Notes: generated by a model not told the origin, from the sequence alone. A stretch of DNA of 46,257 nt from Candidatus Thorarchaeota archaeon (GCA_018238375.1 JABCTJ010000064.1:1-46257); one strand, 5' to 3'; shown: positions 16,810-25,313, numbered from the stretch's first letter. Translations and numbers: made by a program.

Positions 16810-17793
16810 TTAGCTTTGTCCTACTCTGAATACTTTCGTATACAACAAAGGTAGTATCACAACTACAAAGACCACGAGTGCCACAATAGTCTGGAACGCA
16901 GGAGTGCCAAAATTGTAGTATGACATTACCGCTCCTGTTGCGATGCAGGCTATGAAAGGAATGATGTTAAACGGTGTCTTGAGATGTGACATCCCTGTTA
17001 TCATTATGAAGAAACCATACGCTACAACTGCGAAACCCAGCGCAAGGGCCCATAGCATTGCAAGCAGCTCGAACAATCCTGGGAGGAGCCAACCCACTTC
17101 GGGAAATACAGCTGCCAAAGCGAGCCAGATTAGGTCAAAGATGATGATAGCCTTCAATCCAACGGAAGCATTTTCGATATCGACATCTGATGGAGCGTTG
17201 CTGAACATGATTGTCATGGCAAAGAAGGCAATGATCCAGAATACCGGATTGATAACTGTAAGACCTGCAATCGCTGTGAAGAAGTTGTAGACAAAGTTGG
17301 CAATCTGAATGACCGGCAAGGCAGGGTTCGCAAGAAGATTTGGGTCATGCTTAAGGGAAATTAAACCGAATAGCAGGTTAAGCGCTTCACCGCCAATGCC
17401 CGTATATTCAGGCGCTAAATATGTCGCAGCTAATGCAAATGTTGTTAGGAGAATCAATGACACTCCAACAGGTGCTAGGTTGATGATTGCGCGCTTGAAA
17501 TGACTCGGTGGATTCTGATATCGTACGTAACCGAGCACAACTTGATCTCCTTGAACAGACACGTTAATTGGTTTGAACTCGACAATGGGCGTTCGTGTGA
17601 AGATACATCCCAAAGCATGAGAAGACTCGTGTAGTGCTACACCCGGTCCAACAAGAAGGTACCATGCTCGTGAGCCGGGATTCCGTGTCGTCTGGAGTGT
17701 GAGATGTGACAGGCGTTCCAAGAACCATCCCAGTCCCCATACAACGAAGAATAACACAACAGCAAGCAAGACAATCATGAAGTACGCGTTCAT
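16810..17793 (-). CDS. Polytopic membrane protein with intramembrane HExxH (M50-like metalloprotease)
   Basis: A 327-residue integral membrane protein with about eight hydrophobic segments. GVALHESSHALG near residue 52 is a zinc-binding HExxH in or beside a membrane helix, as in site-2/M50B-type proteases that cut substrates within the membrane. INLAPVGVSL downstream resembles the conserved small-residue stretch near the third helix of that family. I do not see a clear second NPDG-type ligand, so activity is not certain. ATG 17793 is preceded by AGAGGG at seven bases. Neighbours give no substrate. Confidence 0.65.
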   Translation of the reverse strand: MNAYFMIVLLAVVLFFVVWGLGWFLERLSHLTLQTTRNPGSRAWYLLVGPGVALHESSHALGCIFTRTPIVEFKPINVSVQGDQVVLGYVRYQNPPSHFKRAIINLAPVGVSLILLTTFALAATYLAPEYTGIGGEALNLLFGLISLKHDPNLLANPALPVIQIANFVYNFFTAIAGLTVINPVFWIIAFFAMTIMFSNAPSDVDIENASVGLKAIIIFDLIWLALAAVFPEVGWLLPGLFELLAMLWALALGFAVVAYGFFIMITGMSHLKTPFNIIPFIACIATGAVMSYYNFGTPAFQTIVALVVFVVVILPLLYTKVFRVGQS

Positions 17794-17937
17794 CGCAAAT
17801 CCCTCTACAACCAGGGCGTCGTTACGACACCTCATTCTTCTTCATTGAGATTATGAGATGCAGACATTGCCGCTATTTCACTGTTGCCTAGTATCTTTCG
17901 ATTATTATGTACACCACTCGAATACCTCGAAGCACCT

Positions 17938-18585
17938 CTAGAAGGAGGCTGCTTCTTCAATGAAATCATTCACAAGCGTTCTTTCCACCCTTCTTAGCCG
18001 CTCTTGCAATGCCACTCTTTTGATACCGAGGCTCTTTGACATCTCTGCAATGCTGATTCTCCGAGGGATATCATAGTATCCGAGCTTGAATGCCAGACTT
18101 ACAGCTTTCATCTGCTTTGACGTAAGACGATGCTCTGGCGAACCTGTAGCTGATGATCGTACTCGCTTCAATTGAACTGAAGAGAAACGAGCTTTCAATG
18201 AATTCAGCATAGCTCGAAAAGCTTCTTTGGAGGGTGCAAGAATCGTGTGTTCTTGAACTCCGTTCTGAATGATAACCGGAAGACGTGTCATGCACGAGCT
18301 CTCAAGAACTGTTTCATAGATCGATGGAGTATCTGGTTGAATGGTAACACGAGTCCAATAAGCAGTAGGAGATTGATATGTAGTTTCAATTTTGAGTACG
18401 CTGGAAGATGCCTTCATGGCAGACACATACTGCTTGAGTGATTCCTCTCCACCGGCCAATGATTCTATTATGCCAAAACCAACTGGACCGTTAATTGTAG
18501 TAATGCTCACTCTTACAGGTATGGTTCGTGTGATGTCACACGTGTAGTAGTCCTCTGTACTAATCAGAACCTTTGCTTGAATCAC
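17938..18585 (-). CDS. Bacterio-opsin-activator-type HTH regulator
   Basis: A 215-residue archaeal transcription factor. The last 55 residues (LTSKQMKAVSLAFKLGYYDI through RISIAEMSKSLGI to the end) are the HTH_10 domain typical of bacterio-opsin activator proteins. The N-terminal 150 residues are a mixed alpha/beta ligand- or partner-binding region. I chose GTG 18585: a TATA-like CAATATATTG lies near 18611-18620, so transcription should begin just before this codon, and GGGTG lies seven bases upstream. Longer frames starting at 18627 or 18726 would read through the promoter. It is divergent from the EamA exporter, which it may control. Confidence 0.8.
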   Translation of the reverse strand: MIQAKVLISTEDYYTCDITRTIPVRVSITTINGPVGFGIIESLAGGEESLKQYVSAMKASSSVLKIETTYQSPTAYWTRVTIQPDTPSIYETVLESSCMTRLPVIIQNGVQEHTILAPSKEAFRAMLNSLKARFSSVQLKRVRSSATGSPEHRLTSKQMKAVSLAFKLGYYDIPRRISIAEMSKSLGIKRVALQERLRRVERTLVNDFIEEAASF

Positions 18586-18677
18586 TTTTAAACACCCGTC
18601 GTAAGACGGCAATATATTGATGTCCATGATAAGGCTTGCTCTCACACGACTCAAGAAGTCCGGGGTGTGGTGAATGC

Positions 18678-19634
18678 TTGCAGGAAGAAAAGAATGAAAT
18701 TGAAACTCGCTCTTCATTTCGCACATATTTGATGGCGGTTCTTCTTGCCCTAGTAGTCACAGCACTCTGGGCGTCTTCTTGGGTTATCATCAAGTTTGGT
18801 CTGGAGGAGATACCCCCCATCACATTTGCTGGTCTTAGATACGGCCTAGCGGCCGCCATCCTGCTTGGACTAATTCTCGCGAATAAGGAATCACGCAGCG
18901 CTGCTATGAGACAGCACAGAAGATGGTGGGTTACAGTGGCAGGCTATGGAATCATCTTCGTTACTGTTACGCAGGGAACTCAGTTTATGGCTCTTAGTCT
19001 TCTCCCAGCAATTGCGGTGTCGTTGATTCTGAACCTTACTCCATTTGTTGTGCTCTTCCTCTCGGTCGGCCTACTTAGGGAGCGGCCCTCACTAAATCAG
19101 ATTGGATTCATTCTGCTTGGGGTTGTTGGGATTATTGCCTACTTCTATCCCAAAGACCTAGGAGAAATGGCTCTCTTTGGTCTCCTTGTGACCGTAGTCG
19201 GATTGCTAGCCAACTCGCTTTCCGCAGTTATTGGCAGAGCAATCAATCGCAATAGAACAGCTCCAGCACTCGTTATAACTGGAACAAGTATGGCATTCGG
19301 TGCCGCGATTCTCTTGATTTGGGGTCTCTTAACCGAAGGAGTTCCAAACTTACCATTGATCTCTTGGATATACATCATCTGGCTGAGTGTTGTGAACACG
19401 GCTCTTGCGTTCACTCTTTGGAATAAGGCCATGCAGCATATCAGAGCGATTGACATGTCCTTGATTCAAAGCACAATGATGCCACAAATTATCATTCTCT
19501 CAGTCGTCTTCTTGGGAGAAATTCCCACTATTCTCGACTGGATTGCACTATCATTGATTGCAGTCAGTGTTTTATTCGTTCAAGTGAGTCAGGCTAGGAA
19601 AATTTCAAGCAATCAGACTGAAGGTAGTCAATAG
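18678..19634 (+). CDS. EamA/DMT-family transporter
   Basis: A 318-residue membrane protein with ten hydrophobic helices in two EamA repeats. The first repeat begins ALWASSWVIIKFGLEEIPP, the usual opening of drug/metabolite exporters; the second begins after about residue 160. Substrates in this superfamily include amino acids, sugars and nucleotide derivatives; none can be inferred. Start choice: TTG 18678 has GGTGA four bases upstream and gives a short cytosolic tail; ATG 18732 is an alternative 18 codons later. Confidence 0.85.
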   Translation: MQEEKNEIETRSSFRTYLMAVLLALVVTALWASSWVIIKFGLEEIPPITFAGLRYGLAAAILLGLILANKESRSAAMRQHRRWWVTVAGYGIIFVTVTQGTQFMALSLLPAIAVSLILNLTPFVVLFLSVGLLRERPSLNQIGFILLGVVGIIAYFYPKDLGEMALFGLLVTVVGLLANSLSAVIGRAINRNRTAPALVITGTSMAFGAAILLIWGLLTEGVPNLPLISWIYIIWLSVVNTALAFTLWNKAMQHIRAIDMSLIQSTMMPQIIILSVVFLGEIPTILDWIALSLIAVSVLFVQVSQARKISSNQTEGSQ

Positions 19635-19733
19635 ACTAGTGGTAGTCACAGTTGGTGCACTCTGTTTCTCATGATGTCCAGCCCATCCATTGAGACCTCA
19701 ACTAGATTTCCATGCATGATTGCGTGTGTAAAA

Positions 19734-20144
19734 TTAAGACTTAGTGGTGGGATACCCGCTTTTTACCCACAAATCAAAGCCTCCTGTTAAGCTCTTAACA
19801 TCTTTGAAGCCCGCTTCGGTTAAAAGATCAACAGCAACCAAAGACATACCACCTCCCGGACAAATGGTTACTATTTCCTTTTCTTTAGATGAGTGAAGAT
19901 TCTCCAAATTGGATGTTAATTCCCCAATGGGGATTGACTTGGCATTTGGAATATGTCCTTCAGCTCCATTAAATTCTGGAGCAGATCGAATGTCTATTAT
20001 CAACGGAGGTAGATTAGAATTCATGCGCTCAAGTAAATGATCAACAGAAATTTCAGACGATTCAGATCTGTGTAACAGTAATTTCACAAACATTCTGACA
20101 GTGTATCTCCAATATTTTAGCATGTTTCTAAGATAGTAATTCAT
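19734..20144 (-). CDS. Single-domain rhodanese-like sulfurtransferase
   Basis: A 136-residue protein. PPLIIDIRSAPEFNGAEGHIPNA-type sequence near residues 45-75 is the rhodanese fold entry, and the active loop reads CPGGGMS with the catalytic cysteine present, so it can carry persulfide sulfur. GGFDLWVKSGYP near the end is the family closing motif. The start is uncertain: ATG 20144 has AGGGTG eight bases upstream and overlaps the preceding gene by 17 bases; ATGs at 20123 and 20093 also fit. It lies in an AT-rich islet with TusA, so a sulfur relay is likely. Confidence 0.85.
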   Translation of the reverse strand: MNYYLRNMLKYWRYTVRMFVKLLLHRSESSEISVDHLLERMNSNLPPLIIDIRSAPEFNGAEGHIPNAKSIPIGELTSNLENLHSSKEKEIVTICPGGGMSLVAVDLLTEAGFKDVKSLTGGFDLWVKSGYPTTKS

Positions 20145-20373
20145 TACTAATACACCCTAATCGCGTAATATGATTAATTGCAATTGTGTTTAGATTTCTT
20201 ACTGGCATTGAATTTCTATGGAATTCTATATCTATCGCAATGTCAAGATTAAGAATCTTTTGCACATTTGGAATTATCATTTTCCAAGATTCATGATTTT
20301 CAATAATTAGAAATTTCTTTACATCAGAATGTCTGCTTGGTCCTAAGAGCATAGGTTGGAATATTCGAGCCAT
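20128..20373 (-). CDS. Small protein of unknown function in the sulfur islet
   Basis: An 81-residue frame that I do not recognise. It starts at ATG 20373 behind a strong GGAGG site at five bases, which argues that it is translated. It overlaps the rhodanese start by 17 bases, suggesting coupled translation. It has mixed charged and hydrophobic residues, no membrane segment, and one cysteine near the C-terminus (RLGCISNE). Composition is very AT-rich, about 30% GC in sampled lines. It could be a sulfur-carrier accessory or the remnant of a larger gene. Confidence 0.5.
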   Translation of the reverse strand: MARIFQPMLLGPSRHSDVKKFLIIENHESWKMIIPNVQKILNLDIAIDIEFHRNSMPVRNLNTIAINHITRLGCISNELLS

Positions 20374-20530
20374 GGAACCTCCGGACATGACAGGGTTTCA
20401 TCATCTCATTGACCCGATAATCATATCCTCAATTTTCACTTATGACAAACTCAAAGATACGCCAATCAACTTAAAAAAAACGAAGACCATAACAAATTCA
20501 TAGGTCATCCAACAATACTGTGTGAATGAA

Positions 20531-20767
20531 ATGGTAAAAGTTGACAAAACATTGGATGCTCGTGGATTAGCCTGTCCAAGACCTGTATTAGAAAGTAGGA
20601 AAGCTATCAAATCGCTTAAAATCAATCAGGTTCTTGAAATCATTACTAGTGATCCTGGAAGTGTGAGTGACATTCCTACTTGGGCTCGTGTCTCGGGCCA
20701 AGAACTCCTCTCTTCTGAAGAACGTGGACCAAACGAATTCTATTTCCTTGTTAAGAGGTTAAAATGA
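20531..20767 (+). CDS. tusA: TusA-family sulfur-carrier protein
   Basis: A 78-residue TusA/SirA-like protein. The motif LDARGLACPRPVLE carries the Cys-Pro-x-Pro active site, whose cysteine accepts sulfane sulfur from a donor and passes it to tRNA thiolation, cofactor assembly or a sulfur-metabolism enzyme. Length and fold pattern are typical. ATG 20531 is taken as start; an in-frame GTG at 20522 is three codons earlier. It is divergent from the rhodanese pair in the same AT-rich islet. Confidence 0.9.
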   Translation: MVKVDKTLDARGLACPRPVLESRKAIKSLKINQVLEIITSDPGSVSDIPTWARVSGQELLSSEERGPNEFYFLVKRLK

Positions 20768-20801
20768 TTCTCGCGCAGTCACGCTTCGTCGGTAGGTCAC
20801 A

Positions 20802-20825
20802 CCCCGCGCCCACGCCTCAGCGGGG
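20802..20825. other. GC-rich hairpin between convergent genes
   Basis: CCCCGC (20802-20807) pairs with GCGGGG (20820-20825) around a 12-base loop. It lies 34 bases after the tusA stop and before the convergent lplB end. There is no T-run, so terminator function is only possible. I checked it as a tRNA arm and no cloverleaf forms. Confidence 0.3.
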
Positions 20826-20913
20826 ATTACGAACATTATGAATTGATTCTTCCCCCAGTCGAGCTTCAACTGGTTTCGTTCATTCCATGAAACGAGCGAA
20901 TTTCATTGCTCAT

Positions 20914-21186
20914 TCACATTGCCATTAAGATAGTCTTAGCAATGTCAGCGGCGCCGGCTCCTACTAGCGTGGCACCCACCTCATCCAAGAAGTCTTGAAT
21001 ATCAGCAGCTAGTGTGACCTCATCAAGCTCTTTCCCGGCAAGGAATTCTTCAAGAGCTATCAGTGTTTCTTCAGGATGAAGGAAGAAGTCTCCCTTAATG
21101 ACTATGGCACGAATCCGACCTTCTGAGGGTGTAAGCTTGATCTTCAGAAGCTTTCCACCTGGCACCTTGTATATGCTATCGCCCAT
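20914..21186 (-). CDS. lplB: Lipoate-protein ligase accessory subunit LplB
   Basis: A 90-residue protein matching the C-terminal accessory domain of lipoate-protein ligase, which in archaea such as Thermoplasma is a separate gene needed with LplA for lipoate adenylation. Visible pattern: KVPGGKLLKIKLTP, then IKGDFFLHPEE, then a helical C-terminus rich in alanine and glycine. ATG 21186 has GAGGT eight bases upstream inside the end of lplA. It is the last gene of the minus-strand run. Confidence 0.85.
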   Translation of the reverse strand: MGDSIYKVPGGKLLKIKLTPSEGRIRAIVIKGDFFLHPEETLIALEEFLAGKELDEVTLAADIQDFLDEVGATLVGAGAADIAKTILMAM

Positions 21187-21192
21187 GATATT

Positions 21193-21960
21193 CTACCTCG
21201 AAAGGTTCCATTTGGTGGTTGAGTATTTCTCCTTCATCAGTCTCTGAGCATCAGACCATTCTTTCGCCATAAGAGCACCTGGAACAAGGTCGATTTTCAG
21301 CGCTTTTGAGAACCCGATTCTAAGTGCGTTCCCGAGCTCATCCACTTCTACATGCCTGTCCAAAACTTCCCTGATGGAAGTCACGCTCTTCTTCACGTCT
21401 TGAATCATTTTATCAGATATCTTCTCCTTGGGAACCTTCAGTATGGAGAACATCACTTCAACATCCAAGTCGAGCAAAGTCGTTCCGTGTTGCAGTACAC
21501 ACGAATTGCGTCGTGTCTGAGCATTACCAGAGATTTTCTTTCCACCAGTCACTACATCGTTTATCGGTCGAAACTTGGACTTTATTTTCAGATGCTTAAG
21601 GGCCTCAATGATTCCTCCGCAGATTATTTTGTAAGACTTCAGAATATCAGGCGGAGCCAAGCGATGGCCCTTAGGAACAATAAGACTGTAGGTCACTTCC
21701 CCGTCGAAATCGTGGTATACTGCTCCACCACCTGTGATCCTTCGGATGTAGTCGATTTTATTTAATCTGCAATATTTGAGGTCAACTTCATCTGTCATGC
21801 CCTGAAACGTTCCAATGGATACTGCAGAGGGTCTCCATCTATACAGGCGCAAGGTGGGAGGCGCCTCTCCTTCTTTCATGGCTAAGGTAATCGCTTCATC
21901 AATAGCCATGTTCTCGTAGGCATTGTAAACGCATAGATCTAGGAACCTAAACTCTTCCAT
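21193..21960 (-). CDS. lplA: Lipoate-protein ligase LplA (catalytic subunit, split form)
   Basis: A 255-residue biotin/lipoate ligase-fold enzyme that attaches lipoate or a precursor to carrier lysines. RRITGGGAVYHD (residues 73-84 from this start) is the lipoyl-adenylate loop; GKKISGNAQTRR carries the catalytic lysine; QHGTTLLDLD follows as usual. The C-terminal domain is missing and supplied by the next gene, lplB. It overlaps the upstream radical SAM gene by 14 bases, so the two are co-translated. GTG 21963 just before the ATG is an alternative start. Acceptors (glycine cleavage H protein or 2-oxoacid dehydrogenase E2) are not in this window. Confidence 0.92.
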   Translation of the reverse strand: MEEFRFLDLCVYNAYENMAIDEAITLAMKEGEAPPTLRLYRWRPSAVSIGTFQGMTDEVDLKYCRLNKIDYIRRITGGGAVYHDFDGEVTYSLIVPKGHRLAPPDILKSYKIICGGIIEALKHLKIKSKFRPINDVVTGGKKISGNAQTRRNSCVLQHGTTLLDLDVEVMFSILKVPKEKISDKMIQDVKKSVTSIREVLDRHVEVDELGNALRIGFSKALKIDLVPGALMAKEWSDAQRLMKEKYSTTKWNLSR

Positions 21961-22942
21961 CACGGCTCACGAATCCTGCCTCTGCGAGTGCTTTGTGTAC
22001 TTCATCCTCTGAGAGGGGTCTAGGGTAATTGTACATAGGTCCGCGAGGCCTTTCGTTGTAGTACGGTCGGTTGCAGCCACTGCAACCTGTTACTCTAAAC
22101 GCCTCGCCTGATGATAAGGTTTCCCTGAGCCACGCGACATCAGTTTTCAACTCAAGCTTGCCCTTCTCATCTGCGGAAACCACTTCACGGTTAACTAATT
22201 TGTTGGCAACAAGATATCTCAGGACCTGCAAACGTCTGTAGGACTCTAGAGCAGGCTGACTCATTTCTTCCAGTGCAGTGCCTCGAATTGCTGTAAACGC
22301 GAATAGTCCCACTGTTATCCCCATTTCATACATTTTGATGATGAAATCAGATGCCTCCGCTTCTGTTTCACCTAGACCAACAATAAGATGAGTGGTGACA
22401 TTTCCGGGACCGAATACTTCAAGCGCTTGCTGCATAGCTTCAAGATGGTGGTCCCATCGATATGGCCCTCTACGACCTGCACCTTTGATCTTTTCAAATA
22501 GCTCGGGAGTGCATGCATCCACAGCAATCCCAATCTTCTGCGCTCCAGCCTTTTGCAGACGCTTCATTTCTTCCAGATTTACTGGATGGATGCAAATGGA
22601 TACGGGTAGTTTTACTTTGGCCTTAACAAAAGCGAGTATCTCCTCAACGTCATCTACAACTGTTGGATAGTTCAAGCATTGAATACATACTCTTCTGAAG
22701 TTTAACCCTGGCTGCAGGTGATGAATGAAATCATCAAGCTTGTACTCAGGCCACCCAATCCTCGACAGCATATGAGGGGATGAACTACTATCCTGTGCTT
22801 GCGGGCAAAACGCGCAATTGGCGGAGCACTTGTTTTCGCTATGGGTCATAATGAAAGCAGTGGTGAAATTCGGGTCGTTTGCTCCTTTTTCAAGCCCCAC
22901 TTCTATTGCAGTACCCAATGAAAGGCGAACCAAATCGACCAA
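21947..22942 (-). CDS. Radical SAM protein of the LipS (archaeal lipoyl synthase) type
   Basis: A 331-residue radical SAM enzyme. C39-x3-C43-x2-C46 (CSANCAFC) binds the SAM-cleaving iron-sulfur cluster. Further cysteine pairs occur in RVCIQC and near the end (C287, C290 in CSGCNRPYYNERP), which could hold an auxiliary cluster used as sulfur donor. Overlap with lplA-lplB identifies it as one of the two LipS1/LipS2 proteins that together insert sulfur into octanoyl chains in archaea; I cannot say which. The start is weak: TTG 22942 is the first canonical codon after an in-frame stop and has no clear ribosome site. Confidence 0.8.
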   Translation of the reverse strand: MVDLVRLSLGTAIEVGLEKGANDPNFTTAFIMTHSENKCSANCAFCPQAQDSSSSPHMLSRIGWPEYKLDDFIHHLQPGLNFRRVCIQCLNYPTVVDDVEEILAFVKAKVKLPVSICIHPVNLEEMKRLQKAGAQKIGIAVDACTPELFEKIKGAGRRGPYRWDHHLEAMQQALEVFGPGNVTTHLIVGLGETEAEASDFIIKMYEMGITVGLFAFTAIRGTALEEMSQPALESYRRLQVLRYLVANKLVNREVVSADEKGKLELKTDVAWLRETLSSGEAFRVTGCSGCNRPYYNERPRGPMYNYPRPLSEDEVHKALAEAGFVSRDGRV

Positions 22943-22964
22943 AACAATCGTATATCAAGACCAT

Positions 22965-23933
22965 CTATTGCTCTTTAACGATGTCGTTTGGGCGTTTGAA
23001 GGAAAGGACACCCACGTCCCCCTCCACGAACTTTCCAGAGAATCCACCATACTGTTGAGGAATCATTATGACCGGAGGAGACCCCTTCACTGTTTGCTTT
23101 CTTGTAAATGCAAAACATGAAACTCCTCTGATGATTTCCCCTTCGAAAGATGGTCGGACCAGTTTTCCTCTCTTGAAGGGAAGGCGGCTATCCAAGTTTG
23201 CTACAGCGTATCCGATGTCAGTTCCCCAAGCGGTAACGGTGCTTTCTTCAATGGATTTGGCAAGACCTAGAATGCCTCCATGGCTGTAATGGGGGACTCC
23301 GGCATCCAGAATACCATATCTTCTGTCGCTCCCACAGTAGGCTGCATGCCCAACGAGGTCTCCGGAAATGGCTATGGGTGAGTCGTCTGTGGCTGCCATT
23401 ATGACATCATCAGTTACTCTTATGATCAAGCATTCGAGTTCAGAGCCGCTCTCCCGTTGTACCTGTTGCACGGAGGCCAATTCAACGTTCAGAGGATATG
23501 ACTTAGTAGACCTGTTGAAATCGTGAGCATTCATTATCTCTATGTGATAGTGAGGTCCAGTCCAGTAGTTGAAGTAGCGTGATCGAATGAGAGACCCCAA
23601 TCGTTGCCCAGCTTCAACTGTCGTTCCCTCATCGACTTCTGGGACACAATGCAAGATACGGACAATATCAGTGGACCCTTCTGGAACAATGGCTATGCCG
23701 AAGTCTGCTTCATCGGACGGGAAAATCCTCTCTTTGCCCATTCTCATCTTCTTAACGCGAATGATTTGACCTGCGATTGGAGAGTAGGCGGGACCGCCCC
23801 ATTCCTCGTGGCTCGGGTAAATGTCAATTGAAGCGCCTTGTTTGTGACCAACATACGGGCTGTTGAAATATGAAAAGTAGGCGTCAGCTGGAGCGAAGAG
23901 GTCAATCCCCGCAGCTGAGCCCACCCTTCGCAT
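22965..23933 (-). CDS. M23/LytM-like metallopeptidase-fold protein
   Basis: A 322-residue protein. GHKQGASIDIYP (His30, Asp37) and GPHYHIEI near residue 128 match the two zinc-ligand motifs of M23 lysostaphin-type proteins. The segment between, with PIAGQIIRV and VEAGQRLGS, is the usual beta-sandwich. Residues about 160-322 form a second beta-rich domain that I do not recognise. There is no signal peptide, so it is probably cytosolic. M23 enzymes normally cut peptidoglycan peptides, which this lineage lacks, so the role must differ. It begins three bases after the geranylgeranyl reductase stop and ends 22 bases before the LipS gene. Confidence 0.65.
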   Translation of the reverse strand: MRRVGSAAGIDLFAPADAYFSYFNSPYVGHKQGASIDIYPSHEEWGGPAYSPIAGQIIRVKKMRMGKERIFPSDEADFGIAIVPEGSTDIVRILHCVPEVDEGTTVEAGQRLGSLIRSRYFNYWTGPHYHIEIMNAHDFNRSTKSYPLNVELASVQQVQRESGSELECLIIRVTDDVIMAATDDSPIAISGDLVGHAAYCGSDRRYGILDAGVPHYSHGGILGLAKSIEESTVTAWGTDIGYAVANLDSRLPFKRGKLVRPSFEGEIIRGVSCFAFTRKQTVKGSPPVIMIPQQYGGFSGKFVEGDVGVLSFKRPNDIVKEQ

Positions 23934-23936
23934 GCT

Positions 23937-25310
23937 CTATGCCTTCTTAGCAGCATTGTAGATTGGAACAAGTCGTGCTTTCCAGTCTTGGAGCCCCTTT
24001 GGAGAGTCAGGATACGCCGCATAAACGACTTTGACCTCCTCCATAATCTTACCAATCCTATTGATTCGCACGAGCAAGGGAACCTTTCCAACACCTGACA
24101 CCAGACGTTTGAACTTCTCTCCGGACCCCATTGACATCTTTCCGGTCGTGCTTGTGGTTAACAGGTCGCTTGCCTTTACTATCTGTTTCTTGAAGGCGAA
24201 ATTGATGTCTTCGTTTGTAATGTTCAGAAGGAACCACCTGAAGACGTCAAGAGACGCTTGCTTGATTCCATAGCTCTCCATGTACCTCGGGTTATACGGC
24301 CATAGAGCGTTGATTGAAGTGTCGTTCTGCTCGATCGCCTCGGAAGCAGTAATCCCTGCTTGCGCACCACCAAGCATAGATGAACCTATTCCACCTCCGT
24401 GAATTGGGTTGACCTGCGCTCCCGAATCGCCGACGAGCATGAAGTTGTCATCGACAAGCGTATCTATTGGACGACGCACCGGAGCGATTCCACCGCCTGA
24501 ATGAATTTCAACCAGCTTGGTCTTCATGAAATCCCAATTCTTCCGGACAAAGTTGTTGAATATATCCTGTGGCTTTTTGTGACCTGGAATCGTCATCAGT
24601 CCGCAACCAACATTGACCCTATTGGGACCTTGCGGGAAAACCCAGATGTACCCACCTAATGTTTGTTCTTGGTCCCAATATATGTCTAGGATGTCCGGGG
24701 TTTCAAAAGTATAATCGGGGGTTTCATAGATATCCCGAACAGCAACCATGAAGTCCTCCTTTGCGATTGTCCTTTCTACAGGCGAAGACTCAGGAAGCTG
24801 ACGACGAAGCATTCCAACGGCGCCGGTTGCATCCACAACAATCCTTGCGGTCAGTTCCTTGTCAGAGTCAGAACCCTCTTCCATGATCTTTACGCCAGAA
24901 ACCTTACCCCCATCAAACATCAATCGCTTGACTCGTGTCGAAGCCATGACGGTTGCGCCAGCGTCTTCTGCAATTGATAACATCCATTGCCCCAACTTTA
25001 ATCGGTTAAATGAGAATCCACTGGTTGTTGGTCCAGCCATTCTGAGTCTGTGTTCTCTATCTGGAGCGATAATGTCTATGCCAGCCACATCGTACTCGAC
25101 GATTCCTTTCGGCATCTTTGGGAGGCCCACAAGGTTATCCAACTCCTTGAGATGGTGAGAGCCGAGAGCGTCCCCGCATGTCTTGTAACCAATCATGTCC
25201 TTCTGTTTTCTATCGATGAGAAGAATAGAGTGGCTTTTCTTTCCCAGTGTGTATGCCATTGTTGCTCCGCCAGTACCGGCGCCCGCGATGATCACATCAT
25301 AATCTGTCAT
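23937..25310 (-). CDS. Geranylgeranyl reductase family flavoprotein
   Basis: A 457-residue FAD-dependent reductase. The N-terminal GAGTGGATMAYTLGKK is the dinucleotide-binding Rossmann motif, YKTCGDALG holds the cysteine typical of the family, and GDSGAQVNPIHGGGIG is the second FAD contact. Archaeal members saturate the isoprenoid tails of membrane lipids (digeranylgeranylglycerophospholipid reductase), acting at the membrane surface. ATG 25310 has GAGGT seven bases upstream. It follows the TrmB-like regulator by three bases and precedes the M23-like gene. Confidence 0.88.
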   Translation of the reverse strand: MTDYDVIIAGAGTGGATMAYTLGKKSHSILLIDRKQKDMIGYKTCGDALGSHHLKELDNLVGLPKMPKGIVEYDVAGIDIIAPDREHRLRMAGPTTSGFSFNRLKLGQWMLSIAEDAGATVMASTRVKRLMFDGGKVSGVKIMEEGSDSDKELTARIVVDATGAVGMLRRQLPESSPVERTIAKEDFMVAVRDIYETPDYTFETPDILDIYWDQEQTLGGYIWVFPQGPNRVNVGCGLMTIPGHKKPQDIFNNFVRKNWDFMKTKLVEIHSGGGIAPVRRPIDTLVDDNFMLVGDSGAQVNPIHGGGIGSSMLGGAQAGITASEAIEQNDTSINALWPYNPRYMESYGIKQASLDVFRWFLLNITNEDINFAFKKQIVKASDLLTTSTTGKMSMGSGEKFKRLVSGVGKVPLLVRINRIGKIMEEVKVVYAAYPDSPKGLQDWKARLVPIYNAAKKA

Positions 25311-25313
25311 TGG

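Noticed and set aside
20802-20860. GC-rich hairpin considered as part of a tRNA or small structured RNA
   Set aside because: No acceptor stem or T-arm can be drawn around it; reported only as a hairpin.
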